From CAZCDM01 sp964497475 (lineage in GTDB: Bacteria; Planctomycetota; Phycisphaerae; SM23-33), in contig CAZCDM010000105.1 in the NCBI GenBank assembly GCA_964497475.1, positions 1 to 8,434 on the forward strand: a DNA stretch of 8,434 nt, read 5' to 3'. Below are positions 1-5,439 of the stretch, one piece after another. Below the pieces are notes generated by a model that saw only the letters and a list, made by a program, of their open reading frames with translations, searched no databases and was not told the DNA's origin. Each line of letters starts with the position of its first letter. The first letter of the stretch is position 1. The position numbers and the translations under genes are program-made.

Positions 1-2
1 CC

Positions 3-563
3 GAAATAGGCGACATCAAAGAAGAACTGCGCGACAGCAAGATGGACGTCGAGCAGCTCCGGCAGAAATACATGCAGGCCGAAACCCGCGCACGCGCCGC
101 CGGCCCGGCCGTGACCCACCTGTCCGAGGGAACCGCCCAGCCCATGAGCGCCGATCGCGCCCAGGGACGAATCGCCTATCTGGAAAAGGAACTCAACGCC
201 GCCGAACAGCAGGCCGCTCTCTACTTCTCCAAGCTCACCGACGACCAGAAAAAACGCCTCGCCAGCGATGGCGATGCGACCATCAAGAATATCGTCCTCT
301 CGCGCGAACGAGACAGCGACAAGACCACCACCGTCGAGTTCGATGTGGTCAACAACACCCCGCGCGAGATGGCGGCCGTGCTCGGCGTGATTCGCTTCTG
401 GCAGAACTCCCGCATCGTCATGGAAGACCCCTTCCGGGTCAGCAACATCCAGCCGAACAACGTCAAGGGCTTCCGCATTACCCTGCCGATCGAGCACTAC
501 GACCGCTACAATGTCATGATTACCGGTCTGGCCGGCGGGGCCAGCAAAGCCCCACCCCGCTGA
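3..563 (+). CDS. Coiled-coil protein with C-terminal beta-rich domain, 5'-partial
   Basis: The reading frame is already open at the left edge (from base 3) and runs to the TGA at 561-563, so the start lies outside the window; the first ATG at 42 is probably internal because the codons before it encode the same charged helical sequence. The visible 186 residues split in two. Roughly residues 1-35 and 50-90 are rich in E, K, Q, R and A with heptad-like spacing, suggesting a coiled coil. Residues about 105-175 alternate hydrophobic and polar (VEFDVVNNTPRE, then a PNNVKGFRITLPIEHY segment), resembling an FxLYD-type Ig-like beta sandwich, in which an N-x-[ST] turn and a late 'PG..F.v' strand are usual. 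That assignment is a guess from pattern only. No enzyme motif is visible. The protein could be an envelope-associated coiled coil. It ends 38 bases before cmk. Confidence 0.75.
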   Translation, partial: EIGDIKEELRDSKMDVEQLRQKYMQAETRARAAGPAVTHLSEGTAQPMSADRAQGRIAYLEKELNAAEQQAALYFSKLTDDQKKRLASDGDATIKNIVLSRERDSDKTTTVEFDVVNNTPREMAAVLGVIRFWQNSRIVMEDPFRVSNIQPNNVKGFRITLPIEHYDRYNVMITGLAGGASKAPPR

Positions 564-589
564 AGCTGGCTCGACGCAGGCGAATCTGC

Positions 590-604
590 TAGACTGCCGC
601 GATG
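590..604 (+). promoter_or_regulatory. Candidate leaderless-type -10 box before cmk
   Basis: TAGACT at 590-595 matches TAnnnT and lies six bases before the cmk ATG at 602, with no Shine-Dalgarno-like sequence between. A start point about seven bases after the box would coincide with the ATG. The -35 side is weak (TGGCTC at 567-572, 17-base spacer). A single hexamer of this kind can arise by chance, so this rests mainly on the similar arrangement before the radical SAM gene. Confidence 0.3.
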
Positions 605-1264
605 ATTATCACCATCGACGGCCCGGCCGGCTCGGGCAAGAGCACGGCCGCGAGACATCTCGCCCAGGCCCTCGGCATCGCCTTTCTCGATACCGGGGCG
701 ACCTATCGCGCGACGACACTCCGCGCGATGCGCACCGGCGCGGACCTCACCGACCCCCAGGCCATGGCCCGTACTGCCGCCGAGATGGACCTCCGCCTGG
801 TCATCGACGACGGCCAGCTCCGCGTCCTGCTCGACGGCCTGGACGTCACCGACGAGATTCGCAGCGAAGCGGTCTCCACCAATGCCCACCACGCCGCCCG
901 GCCGCCGCAGGTCCGCGCCGTGCTCGTCGACCTCCAGCGCCGCATGGGCCAAGACCTCGGCCAATTCGTCACCGAGGGGCGCGACCAGGGCACGGTCGTC
1001 TTCCCCCAGGCCGATGTCAAAATATACCTCACCGCCCGCCCGGAGGTTCGCGCCCAACGCCGCGTCGATCAACTCCGCCAGGCCGGCGAGCCGGCGGACT
1101 TCGACAACGTCCTCGCCGCCATCCATCGTCGCGACCGCTCCGACCGAGGCCGGCAAATCGGTCCGCTGTGCGTGCCGCCCGGGGCGGCCCTCGTGGACAC
1201 CAGCGAGATGGCCCCGGACCAAACCCTCGCCGCCCTGCTCCGCTGCGTGGAGGCCGCCCGATGA
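602..1264 (+). CDS. cmk: Cytidylate (CMP) kinase
   Basis: The 220-residue product phosphorylates CMP or dCMP with ATP to the diphosphate, a cytoplasmic step of pyrimidine salvage and of recycling CMP from lipid and RNA turnover. The P-loop GPAGSGKST occupies residues 7-15. LDTGATYRA (29-37) is the NMP-binding motif, usually LDTGAMYRA, with T in place of M. DVTDEIR (81-87) and TEGRDQGTVVF (124-134; usually EGRDIGT) form the CMP-binding part. The lid is RRDRSDRGR (177-185), followed by the usual VDTSEM near the end (198-203). Length is normal. The NAHHAA stretch after DVTDEIR departs from the commoner S.VA form. There is no Shine-Dalgarno sequence before ATG 602. The last codons overlap plsC by four bases (ATGA), so the two are probably co-translated; cmk-plsC adjacency is common in bacteria. 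Confidence 0.95.
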   Translation: MIITIDGPAGSGKSTAARHLAQALGIAFLDTGATYRATTLRAMRTGADLTDPQAMARTAAEMDLRLVIDDGQLRVLLDGLDVTDEIRSEAVSTNAHHAARPPQVRAVLVDLQRRMGQDLGQFVTEGRDQGTVVFPQADVKIYLTARPEVRAQRRVDQLRQAGEPADFDNVLAAIHRRDRSDRGRQIGPLCVPPGAALVDTSEMAPDQTLAALLRCVEAAR

Positions 1265-1959
1265 TCCTCAGCACCGCTACCAGTCCGCAGCTCGACGCCT
1301 GGACGATGCCCAACGGCGTCCAGCAGCCGGGCCTGTACTACCGCATGATGCGTCTGGGCTGCCAGGCCGTCGCGGCCGCCATGTTCAACGTGCGCATGCA
1401 CGGACGGCAGCGTGAACCGGCCAGCGGCGGCGTGGTCCTCGTCTCGAACCACCAGAGCTTCCTCGACCCGATGCTGATCACCCTGGGCCTGCAGCGGCCG
1501 GGCAACTACATGGCTCGCGACAGCCTCTTCCGCCAGCCGGCCTTCAGCAAACTCATCCAATCGGTCAACGCCTTCCCGATCCGCCGCGGATCGGCCGACA
1601 CCGCCGCCCTCAAGGAAGCCATGCGACGGCTCAAAAAGGATGCGATGGTCTGCCTCTTTCCCGAGGGCACGCGAACCCGCGACGGACGCATCGGCCGATT
1701 CCTTCCGGGCGTGTCCGTGCTCAGCCAGCGAGCGGCCGAGTGGACCTGGCCGGTCGTGATCGACGGCGCCTTCGAAGCCTGGCCGCGAGACCGCGCCCTG
1801 CCCCGCCCCGCGCCGATCCGCATGCTCTACGGCGAGCCGATCCACCGCGACGAAGCCAAGGCCCACTCCGGCGAGGATTTTGCCGCCCTGCTCCACGATC
1901 GCATGGTCGAGATGCACCGCCAGCTCCGCGAGCACTACCACCAGCCTGAACTGTACTGA
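1261..1959 (+). CDS. plsC: 1-acyl-sn-glycerol-3-phosphate acyltransferase (PlsC family)
   Basis: The product of 232 residues should transfer a fatty acyl chain to lysophosphatidate to form phosphatidate at the inner face of the cytoplasmic membrane. The four PlsC blocks can be seen: NHQSFLDP at 63-70 (the HX4D pair H64/D69), FPIRRG at 105-110, FPEGTR at 133-138, and the P-containing WPVVIDG block at 163-169. A hydrophobic stretch (about 27-43) before block I may lie in the membrane. The frame is open further upstream, to an ATG at 1168 inside cmk, but ATG 1261 is preferred: it overlaps the cmk stop as ATGA and has GGAGG at 1249-1253, seven bases upstream. Specificity within the PlsC superfamily (lysophosphatidate versus other acyl acceptors) cannot be settled from sequence. 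Confidence 0.92.
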   Translation: MILSTATSPQLDAWTMPNGVQQPGLYYRMMRLGCQAVAAAMFNVRMHGRQREPASGGVVLVSNHQSFLDPMLITLGLQRPGNYMARDSLFRQPAFSKLIQSVNAFPIRRGSADTAALKEAMRRLKKDAMVCLFPEGTRTRDGRIGRFLPGVSVLSQRAAEWTWPVVIDGAFEAWPRDRALPRPAPIRMLYGEPIHRDEAKAHSGEDFAALLHDRMVEMHRQLREHYHQPELY

Positions 1960-2028
1960 GCGGGGCCGCAATCACACGCTTACCCCGTGTGCGGTGGGGG
2001 TCCTGTCTGGCCGCGTGCTCGGCTGTGA

Positions 2029-2054
2029 ACTGGCGGGATGGGAACCCCGCCAGT
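2029..2054. terminator. Hairpin in the plsC / membrane-protein convergent gap
   Basis: ACTGGCGGG (2029-2037) pairs perfectly with CCCGCCAGT (2046-2054) around an 8-base loop. It sits between two converging genes, so it could end transcription from both sides. There is no T-run on either strand, so Rho-independent termination is doubtful. A second, weaker hairpin (CACACG 1973-1978 with CGTGTG 1986-1991, 7-base loop) lies just after plsC. Nothing else is recognisable between 1960 and 2103. Confidence 0.4.
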
Positions 2055-2103
2055 CGGTCCAGGATTCGACCGGGGCAAGTGCGAAGCGTGCGCGGCTGGC
2101 GTG

Positions 2104-3123
2104 CTACGCGCCGGCGTCGAGAGCTTCGGCGATGTGCGTATCCCGGCTGCGGCTGCTCGCCCAAAAGCCACCCAACGCACCGGCCAGGCCCGTGGTCATC
2201 CAGTCCAGCGGCGTGACCAGGAAGATCGGCCGAAGCTCCGCCAGAGCGACCGGCCCGGTGGAAAACGCCGACAGCACCCCCAGCCCATACCACGCCAGCC
2301 CCACCACCAACGGAGCCAGCACCGCCAGGACGACGCTCTGCACCTGGAACCATCCGCTGGCCAGCCAGCAGACCAGAAAGAACCCGCCAGCCAAGGCCAA
2401 AAGAACCTGCCCTCGCAAATCGCTGGCCAGGAGGATCGTCGAGATCACCCCGCCGCCCAGAATCGTCACCGCCGCGGCGCCGCCGAAATCCCGCAGGCGT
2501 GTCTTCATCGACCGATCCGTTCCGTCGGCTTCGCTGGCGGTCAAGCCCAGGCGCTCCAACGGCCCGGCCAGGGGCGGCACGACCCGCCCGAACATCGCAT
2601 CGGTCCACGACCAGCGAAGCTGCGAGACGGGCATGTCCAGCTCGGCGAGATACGTTTTCTGCTCGTCGGTCAAGGTCTCCAGCGGATCGATCCATCGCGA
2701 CCGGCCGAGCCGGGTCTGCAACCAAAGCGAGCCAGCCAGCACCGCCGCCGCAGTTACACCCAAGCCCAGCAGTTCCGCCATCATCCGCAGGTAAAATATT
2801 CGTGAAGACCCGCTGCTCCAGAGCTCGACGCGCATCGAGCCGGATCGCAACGTCAGGCCCGCCATAGCCACGGCCAGAACCAGCAGCGCCCCCATCGGCC
2901 TTGCCGGGCGCATCACCACCCCGGCCACGACCGCCAAGGCTGCAAACAGACCGAAATACAGCACGATCGAGCCCACGCCGGAAAGATTGCTCAACATGAT
3001 AGGCCCGAGCGGATCTACCCGCGTCAGCAGCGGCGCGACCAGCCAGTACGCGCAGGCAAGCAACCCACCGGCGAGGGTGGCGGTAAATAATTTTTCCCAT
3101 GCAAGTCTGCGTTTGCGGGTCAT
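2104..3123 (-). CDS. Multi-pass integral membrane protein, unknown function
   Basis: I do not recognise this 339-residue protein. It starts with a positively charged MTRKRR, followed by about seven or eight hydrophobic segments, roughly at residues 13-33, 51-71, 78-93, 113-135, 213-233, 239-258, 260-285 and 306-322. Between the fourth and fifth is a polar loop (about 138-210) with a WIDPLETLTDEQKTYLAEL stretch that looks like a soluble helical hairpin. No transporter, protease or kinase motif is visible. The positive N-terminus suggests it faces the cytoplasm. The start at 3123 is the first plausible ATG after a candidate promoter at 3202-3174, but there is no clear Shine-Dalgarno sequence. 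Early codons (about 3085-3096) are unusually A/T-rich for this window, which is common near starts. It diverges from pta; a functional link is not evident. Confidence 0.8.
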   Translation of the reverse strand: MTRKRRLAWEKLFTATLAGGLLACAYWLVAPLLTRVDPLGPIMLSNLSGVGSIVLYFGLFAALAVVAGVVMRPARPMGALLVLAVAMAGLTLRSGSMRVELWSSGSSRIFYLRMMAELLGLGVTAAAVLAGSLWLQTRLGRSRWIDPLETLTDEQKTYLAELDMPVSQLRWSWTDAMFGRVVPPLAGPLERLGLTASEADGTDRSMKTRLRDFGGAAAVTILGGGVISTILLASDLRGQVLLALAGGFFLVCWLASGWFQVQSVVLAVLAPLVVGLAWYGLGVLSAFSTGPVALAELRPIFLVTPLDWMTTGLAGALGGFWASSRSRDTHIAEALDAGA

Positions 3124-3127
3124 GTGC

Positions 3128-3156
3128 TCGACACGGCCGGGCCCGGCCGCTATCCT
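3128..3156 (+). promoter_or_regulatory. Candidate pta promoter with palindromic spacer
   Basis: TCGACA (3128-3133, five of six to TTGACA) and TATCCT (3151-3156, four of six to TATAAT) are 17 bases apart. Sixteen of the spacer bases (3134-3149) form a perfect palindrome. CTATCCT is repeated 22 bases downstream (3150-3156 and 3172-3178), so the downstream copy is an alternative -10. Predicted start near 3163 gives a leader of about 40 bases containing AGGAG at 3189-3193. Confidence 0.4.
3134..3149. repeat. Perfect 16-bp GC palindrome between pta promoter elements
   Basis: CGGCCGGGCCCGGCCG is its own reverse complement. It lies between the start of the divergent membrane-protein gene and pta, exactly inside the -35/-10 spacer of the candidate pta promoter, a place where a bound repressor or MerR-type activator would act. 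It is all G and C in a GC-rich genome, so chance is a real alternative. Confidence 0.5.
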
Positions 3157-3173
3157 GTAGCTGAAGTGAACCT

Positions 3174-3202
3174 ATCCTACCGCTGCCCAGGAGCGAAGAC
3201 AA
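3174..3202 (-). promoter_or_regulatory. Candidate promoter for the membrane-protein gene
   Basis: On the minus strand TTGTCT (3202-3197) and TAGGAT (3179-3174) are separated by 17 bases, each matching four of six consensus positions. The predicted leader would be about 44 bases. The same TAGGAT box is used in the candidate promoter of the RsbV-like gene. The -35 lies in the pta leader just before its ATG. Confidence 0.35.
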
Positions 3203-3205
3203 CCC

Positions 3206-4210
3206 ATGAGTACTGTCGTAGACCGAATCACCACCCGTGCCCGCCAGGCTGACAAACACATCGTCCTTCCCGAGTCGGCCGATCCCCGCGTGCTCCAGGC
3301 CGCCGGGAAAATCGTCGCGGAAAAGTATGCCCGCATCACCCTGCTGGGCGAGCCGGACGACATCGCCAGCCGGGCCGCGGAATGCTCTGCCGACCTGACC
3401 GGCGTGGCCATCGTCAACCCCTCCGACGATGCCGCCCGCGACAGCTACATCGACACCCTCTACGAAAAGCGCAAGGCCAAGGGCATGACGCGCGAGCAGG
3501 CAGCCGAGATGATCGACCAGCCGGTCTACTACGGGGCGTTCATGGTCGGCGCGGGCCGGGTCGACGGCATGGTGGCCGGCAGTATCTGCCCCACCGCCGA
3601 CACCTGCCGGGCCACGCTCTTCGGCGTGGGCCTGGAGGAAGGCAATCGGACGCTCTCCTCGTGCAGCATCATGGTCACCATCATTCCGGAATTCGGCGTC
3701 GACGGCGCGGTGATCTTTGCCGATACGGGCGTGCTGCCCGAGCCGACCGTCGAGCAGTTGGCCGACATCGGTATACTCGCGGCCAAGAACGCCCGTGCCC
3801 TGCTGGATGTCGAGCCGTGCGTGGCGATGCTGAGCTTCTCGACGAAAGGCTCGGCGTCGAGCCCGGCCGTGCAGAAGGTCATCGACGCGACGGCCATCAT
3901 CCAGCAGCGCAGGCCCGACCTGAAAGTCGACGGTGAACTCCAGGTCGACGCGGCGATGATTCCCGCCATCGGCGAGAAGAAGTGTCCCGATTCGCCCGTG
4001 GCCGGGCGGGCCAACACGCTGGTCTTCCCGGACCTGTCGTGCGGCAATATCGGGTACAAGCTCGTCGAGCGGTTCGGCCGGGCCACGGCACTGGGACCGC
4101 TGCTGATGGGCGCCGACAAGCCGATCAACGACCTGTCCCGTGGCTGCAGCGTGGAGGACATCGTGCTGATTTCGGCCATTACCGCCGTTCAGGCCTTGAT
4201 GAACGACTGA
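3206..4210 (+). CDS. pta: Phosphate acetyltransferase
   Basis: The enzyme interconverts acetyl-CoA plus phosphate with acetyl phosphate plus CoA; with acetate kinase it makes ATP from acetyl-CoA or activates acetate in the cytoplasm. At 334 residues it is the short catalytic form, without the N-terminal DRTGG/BioD-like part of long Pta proteins. Hallmarks are VLPES near the start, the YGAFMVGAGRVDGMVAG segment followed by TADTCRATL, the FPDLSCGNIGYKLVERFG block, and PINDLSRGCSVEDIV near the C-terminus. S311-R312 correspond to the catalytic-site Ser-Arg pair known from Methanosarcina Pta. AGGAG at 3189-3193 precedes ATG 3206 by 12 bases, a little long. No acetate kinase gene is in the window. 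The stop codon directly abuts the stop codon of the converging STAS gene, with no base between. Confidence 0.95.
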   Translation: MSTVVDRITTRARQADKHIVLPESADPRVLQAAGKIVAEKYARITLLGEPDDIASRAAECSADLTGVAIVNPSDDAARDSYIDTLYEKRKAKGMTREQAAEMIDQPVYYGAFMVGAGRVDGMVAGSICPTADTCRATLFGVGLEEGNRTLSSCSIMVTIIPEFGVDGAVIFADTGVLPEPTVEQLADIGILAAKNARALLDVEPCVAMLSFSTKGSASSPAVQKVIDATAIIQQRRPDLKVDGELQVDAAMIPAIGEKKCPDSPVAGRANTLVFPDLSCGNIGYKLVERFGRATALGPLLMGADKPINDLSRGCSVEDIVLISAITAVQALMND

Positions 4211-4561
4211 TTACGCGCTGCACGCTTCGTCGAGCGTTTCGTAGATCGGGAAGACCTGATCCAGGCGAGTGAGTTTGAGGATATCCCGCACCGGGCCGGA
4301 CGGATTGACCAGCCGGATGGAGTGGTGCCGCAGCCGCGAGAGTTCCCGCCCGCTCAGCAGTGCATCGAGCCCCTCGCCGCCGATGAACGACAGCCCGCTG
4401 ACGTCCAGGACGATGGTTTCTTCCGGGTTGAGGGTGAGGCATTCCAGCTCGGCGAGAATGGCCGGGGCGTGCGTCATCGAAGCCTCGCCGCGAATGGTCA
4501 CCACCACGGCCCGGCCGGTGCGGGTCACATCCATGCCGAAGCTGTCGGCGGAATCGTTCAC
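4211..4561 (-). CDS. STAS-domain protein lacking the phosphorylatable serine (anti-sigma factor antagonist-like)
   Basis: The 116 residues form one STAS domain, the fold of SpoIIAA and RsbV, which free a sigma factor by binding its anti-sigma kinase. The core strand and helix are clear: ETIVLDVSGLSFIGGEGLDALLSG (residues 48-71) and RLVNPSGPVRDILKLTRLDQVFPIYET near the end. In RsbV and SpoIIAA the segment before helix 2 is FMD-S-[ST]-G, the serine after D being the phosphorylation site. Here it reads FI-GG-E-G, so G62 replaces the serine and G61 the aspartate. It may therefore bind the kinase without being switched off, or act as a scaffold. The GTG start is supported by a four-base GTGA overlap with the upstream gene and by AAGGA (4572-4568) six bases upstream. 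An internal ATG (residue 10) is the alternative start. Confidence 0.85.
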   Translation of the reverse strand: MNDSADSFGMDVTRTGRAVVVTIRGEASMTHAPAILAELECLTLNPEETIVLDVSGLSFIGGEGLDALLSGRELSRLRHHSIRLVNPSGPVRDILKLTRLDQVFPIYETLDEACSA

Positions 4562-4989
4562 GGGGTGTCCTTGCCCTTGATCTTCACGAGGTGAACGGAG
4601 GTGCCCTTCCGGGAATAGGTCACTTCGTCCATGTAGGTTCGCATGAGCATCAGCCCCCGGCCGCAGGGGCGCTCGATGTTTTCATCGGCGGTCGGGTCGG
4701 GCACGTCGCAGGGGCAAAAGCCCTCCCCCTCGTCGGAAATGCAGAACGACGCCCGCTCGGTATCGATCTCATACTTGATCTCGACGGTCTTGGTCCGGTC
4801 GTTTTCATTGCCATGCTTGATGGCGTTGACAAGACACTCTTCCAAGGCGAGCTTGATGGCAAACTGATCGGCCTGGTCGAAATCATACGCCACCACGAGC
4901 TTGAGGAGCTGATCCTCGACGTCACGGGCACGATTCATGTCCGACGGGATGGTGATGGTCTCGCGAGCCACCGACAACTTTCTGGGCAT
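4558..4989 (-). CDS. RsbW-like anti-sigma factor / serine-protein kinase (HATPase_c)
   Basis: The 143-residue product belongs to the GHKL ATPases of the RsbW/SpoIIAB type, which sequester a sigma factor and phosphorylate a STAS antagonist. The N-box is ALEECLVNAIKHGN (48-61), with the base E51 and Mg-binding N55 in place; G1 is DEGEGF (86-91); the ATP lid and G2 follow as GRGLMLM (110-116). The kinase residues look intact. Five cysteines occur (C52, C83, C92, C94, C109), four of them around the ATP-binding boxes, which is unusual. It starts 13 bases after the RsbV-like gene, without a clear Shine-Dalgarno sequence, and overlaps the following STAS gene by four bases, so all three are probably one transcript with translational coupling. 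No sigma factor gene is present in the window, so its target is unknown. Confidence 0.9.
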   Translation of the reverse strand: MPRKLSVARETITIPSDMNRARDVEDQLLKLVVAYDFDQADQFAIKLALEECLVNAIKHGNENDRTKTVEIKYEIDTERASFCISDEGEGFCPCDVPDPTADENIERPCGRGLMLMRTYMDEVTYSRKGTSVHLVKIKGKDTP

Positions 4990-5002
4990 GGCCCGGCAGA
5001 GA

Positions 5003-5362
5003 TCAGTTGATGCTGTTGATCGCGTCGGCCCGGCTGGAACAGATGTTGAAAATCTCGTTCAACCGGGTAATGCGGAACACTTCCTGGATCGTGTCCTGAA
5101 TGTTGCACAGCCGCAACTGGCCGGACGCTTCGCGGACGCGTTTGTGGACCGTAATGAGCATGCCCAGCGCGCTGGAGGACATGTTCGAGACGTTGACAAA
5201 GTCGATCACCATCTTCGGGCTGTCGGCTTCGCTGATGAGCTGTTCGATTTCCGAACCGATTCGGGCGATGTGAACCTCGTCCAGAATCCGCTGCTCGCTG
5301 AGTTCGACGACGATCACGCCCTCGATGGTACTGACGCTCATGGTGGGTTTTTTCTCGGCCAT
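5003..5362 (-). CDS. RsbV-like STAS-domain anti-sigma factor antagonist
   Basis: This 119-residue single-domain STAS protein is first in a three-gene partner-switching operon and is the likely partner and substrate of the RsbW-like protein encoded next. The strand KMVIDFVNVSNMSSSALGML (50-69) aligns with the RsbV motif V.FMDS[ST]GLG: S62 takes the place of the aspartate, S63 that of the phosphorylated serine, S64 the next residue, and A65 the glycine. Phosphorylation at S63 is therefore possible although the surrounding motif differs from the Bacillus type. The C-terminal QLRLCNIQDTIQEVFRITRLNEIF segment is typical for the family. ATG 5362 has AAGGAG at 5373-5368, five bases upstream, and a good promoter 29 bases further on. 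The ATG at residue 8 is a less likely start. Confidence 0.88.
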   Translation of the reverse strand: MAEKKPTMSVSTIEGVIVVELSEQRILDEVHIARIGSEIEQLISEADSPKMVIDFVNVSNMSSSALGMLITVHKRVREASGQLRLCNIQDTIQEVFRITRLNEIFNICSSRADAINSIN

Positions 5363-5367
5363 GGTTG

Positions 5368-5373
5368 CTCCTT
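5368..5373 (-). promoter_or_regulatory. Ribosome binding site of the RsbV-like gene
   Basis: AAGGAG on the minus strand, five bases before ATG 5362. It is one of the clearest Shine-Dalgarno sequences in the window, in contrast to the radical SAM and fusion genes, which have none, and fixes the start of the STAS gene. Confidence 0.75.
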
Positions 5374-5397
5374 GCTGAACAATGAACCCGGTAGTGA

Positions 5398-5426
5398 ATC
5401 CTAGCCCGAGCCCGATGAGGTGTCAA
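5398..5426 (-). promoter_or_regulatory. Promoter of the partner-switching operon
   Basis: On the minus strand a perfect TTGACA (5426-5421) is followed after 17 bases by TAGGAT (5403-5398), which keeps the important TA...T positions. Transcription would start near 5391 and give a leader of about 29 bases. The -35 box contains the TGA stop codon of the radical SAM gene (5425-5423), so the operon can be transcribed independently of that gene. Confidence 0.6.
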
Positions 5427-5439
5427 GCCTCCTCGGGCT
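5409..5439. terminator. Hairpin at the end of the radical SAM gene
   Basis: AGCCCGATGAGG (5409-5420) pairs with CCTCCTCGGGCT (5428-5439) with one mismatch, around a 7-base loop that contains the stop codon of the radical SAM gene and the -35 box of the next operon. It is strong enough to be a transcription terminator for the radical SAM gene, but no U-run follows on the minus strand. Confidence 0.45.

Noticed and set aside
506..1222. 238-codon minus-strand frame opposite cmk
   Set aside because: Antisense to a canonical CMP kinase; shadow frame.
1069..1971. 300-codon minus-strand frame opposite cmk and plsC
   Set aside because: It is antisense to two genes with clear catalytic motifs; a shadow of GC-rich third positions.
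1960..2103. Possible tRNA or small RNA in the convergent gap, suggested by GGCGGG/CCCGCC pairing near GATTCGA
   Set aside because: No acceptor stem, anticodon arm or T-loop of the right spacing can be built on either strand; only two simple hairpins are supported.
2038..2805. 255-codon plus-strand frame opposite the membrane protein
   Set aside because: Very Q/P/R-rich, no hydrophobic core, consistent with the complement of a GC-rich membrane-protein gene.
3080..3100. A/T-rich patch suggesting a promoter or slippery site
   Set aside because: It lies within the first codons of the membrane-protein gene, where weak mRNA structure is common; no paired -35/-10 or frameshift signal fits.
1721..3259. 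A 512-codon open frame on the minus strand
   Set aside because: Composition is R/G/A-rich with no recognisable motif. The same strand in another frame encodes a membrane protein with clean hydrophobic segments, and the frame runs into plsC and over the pta start.
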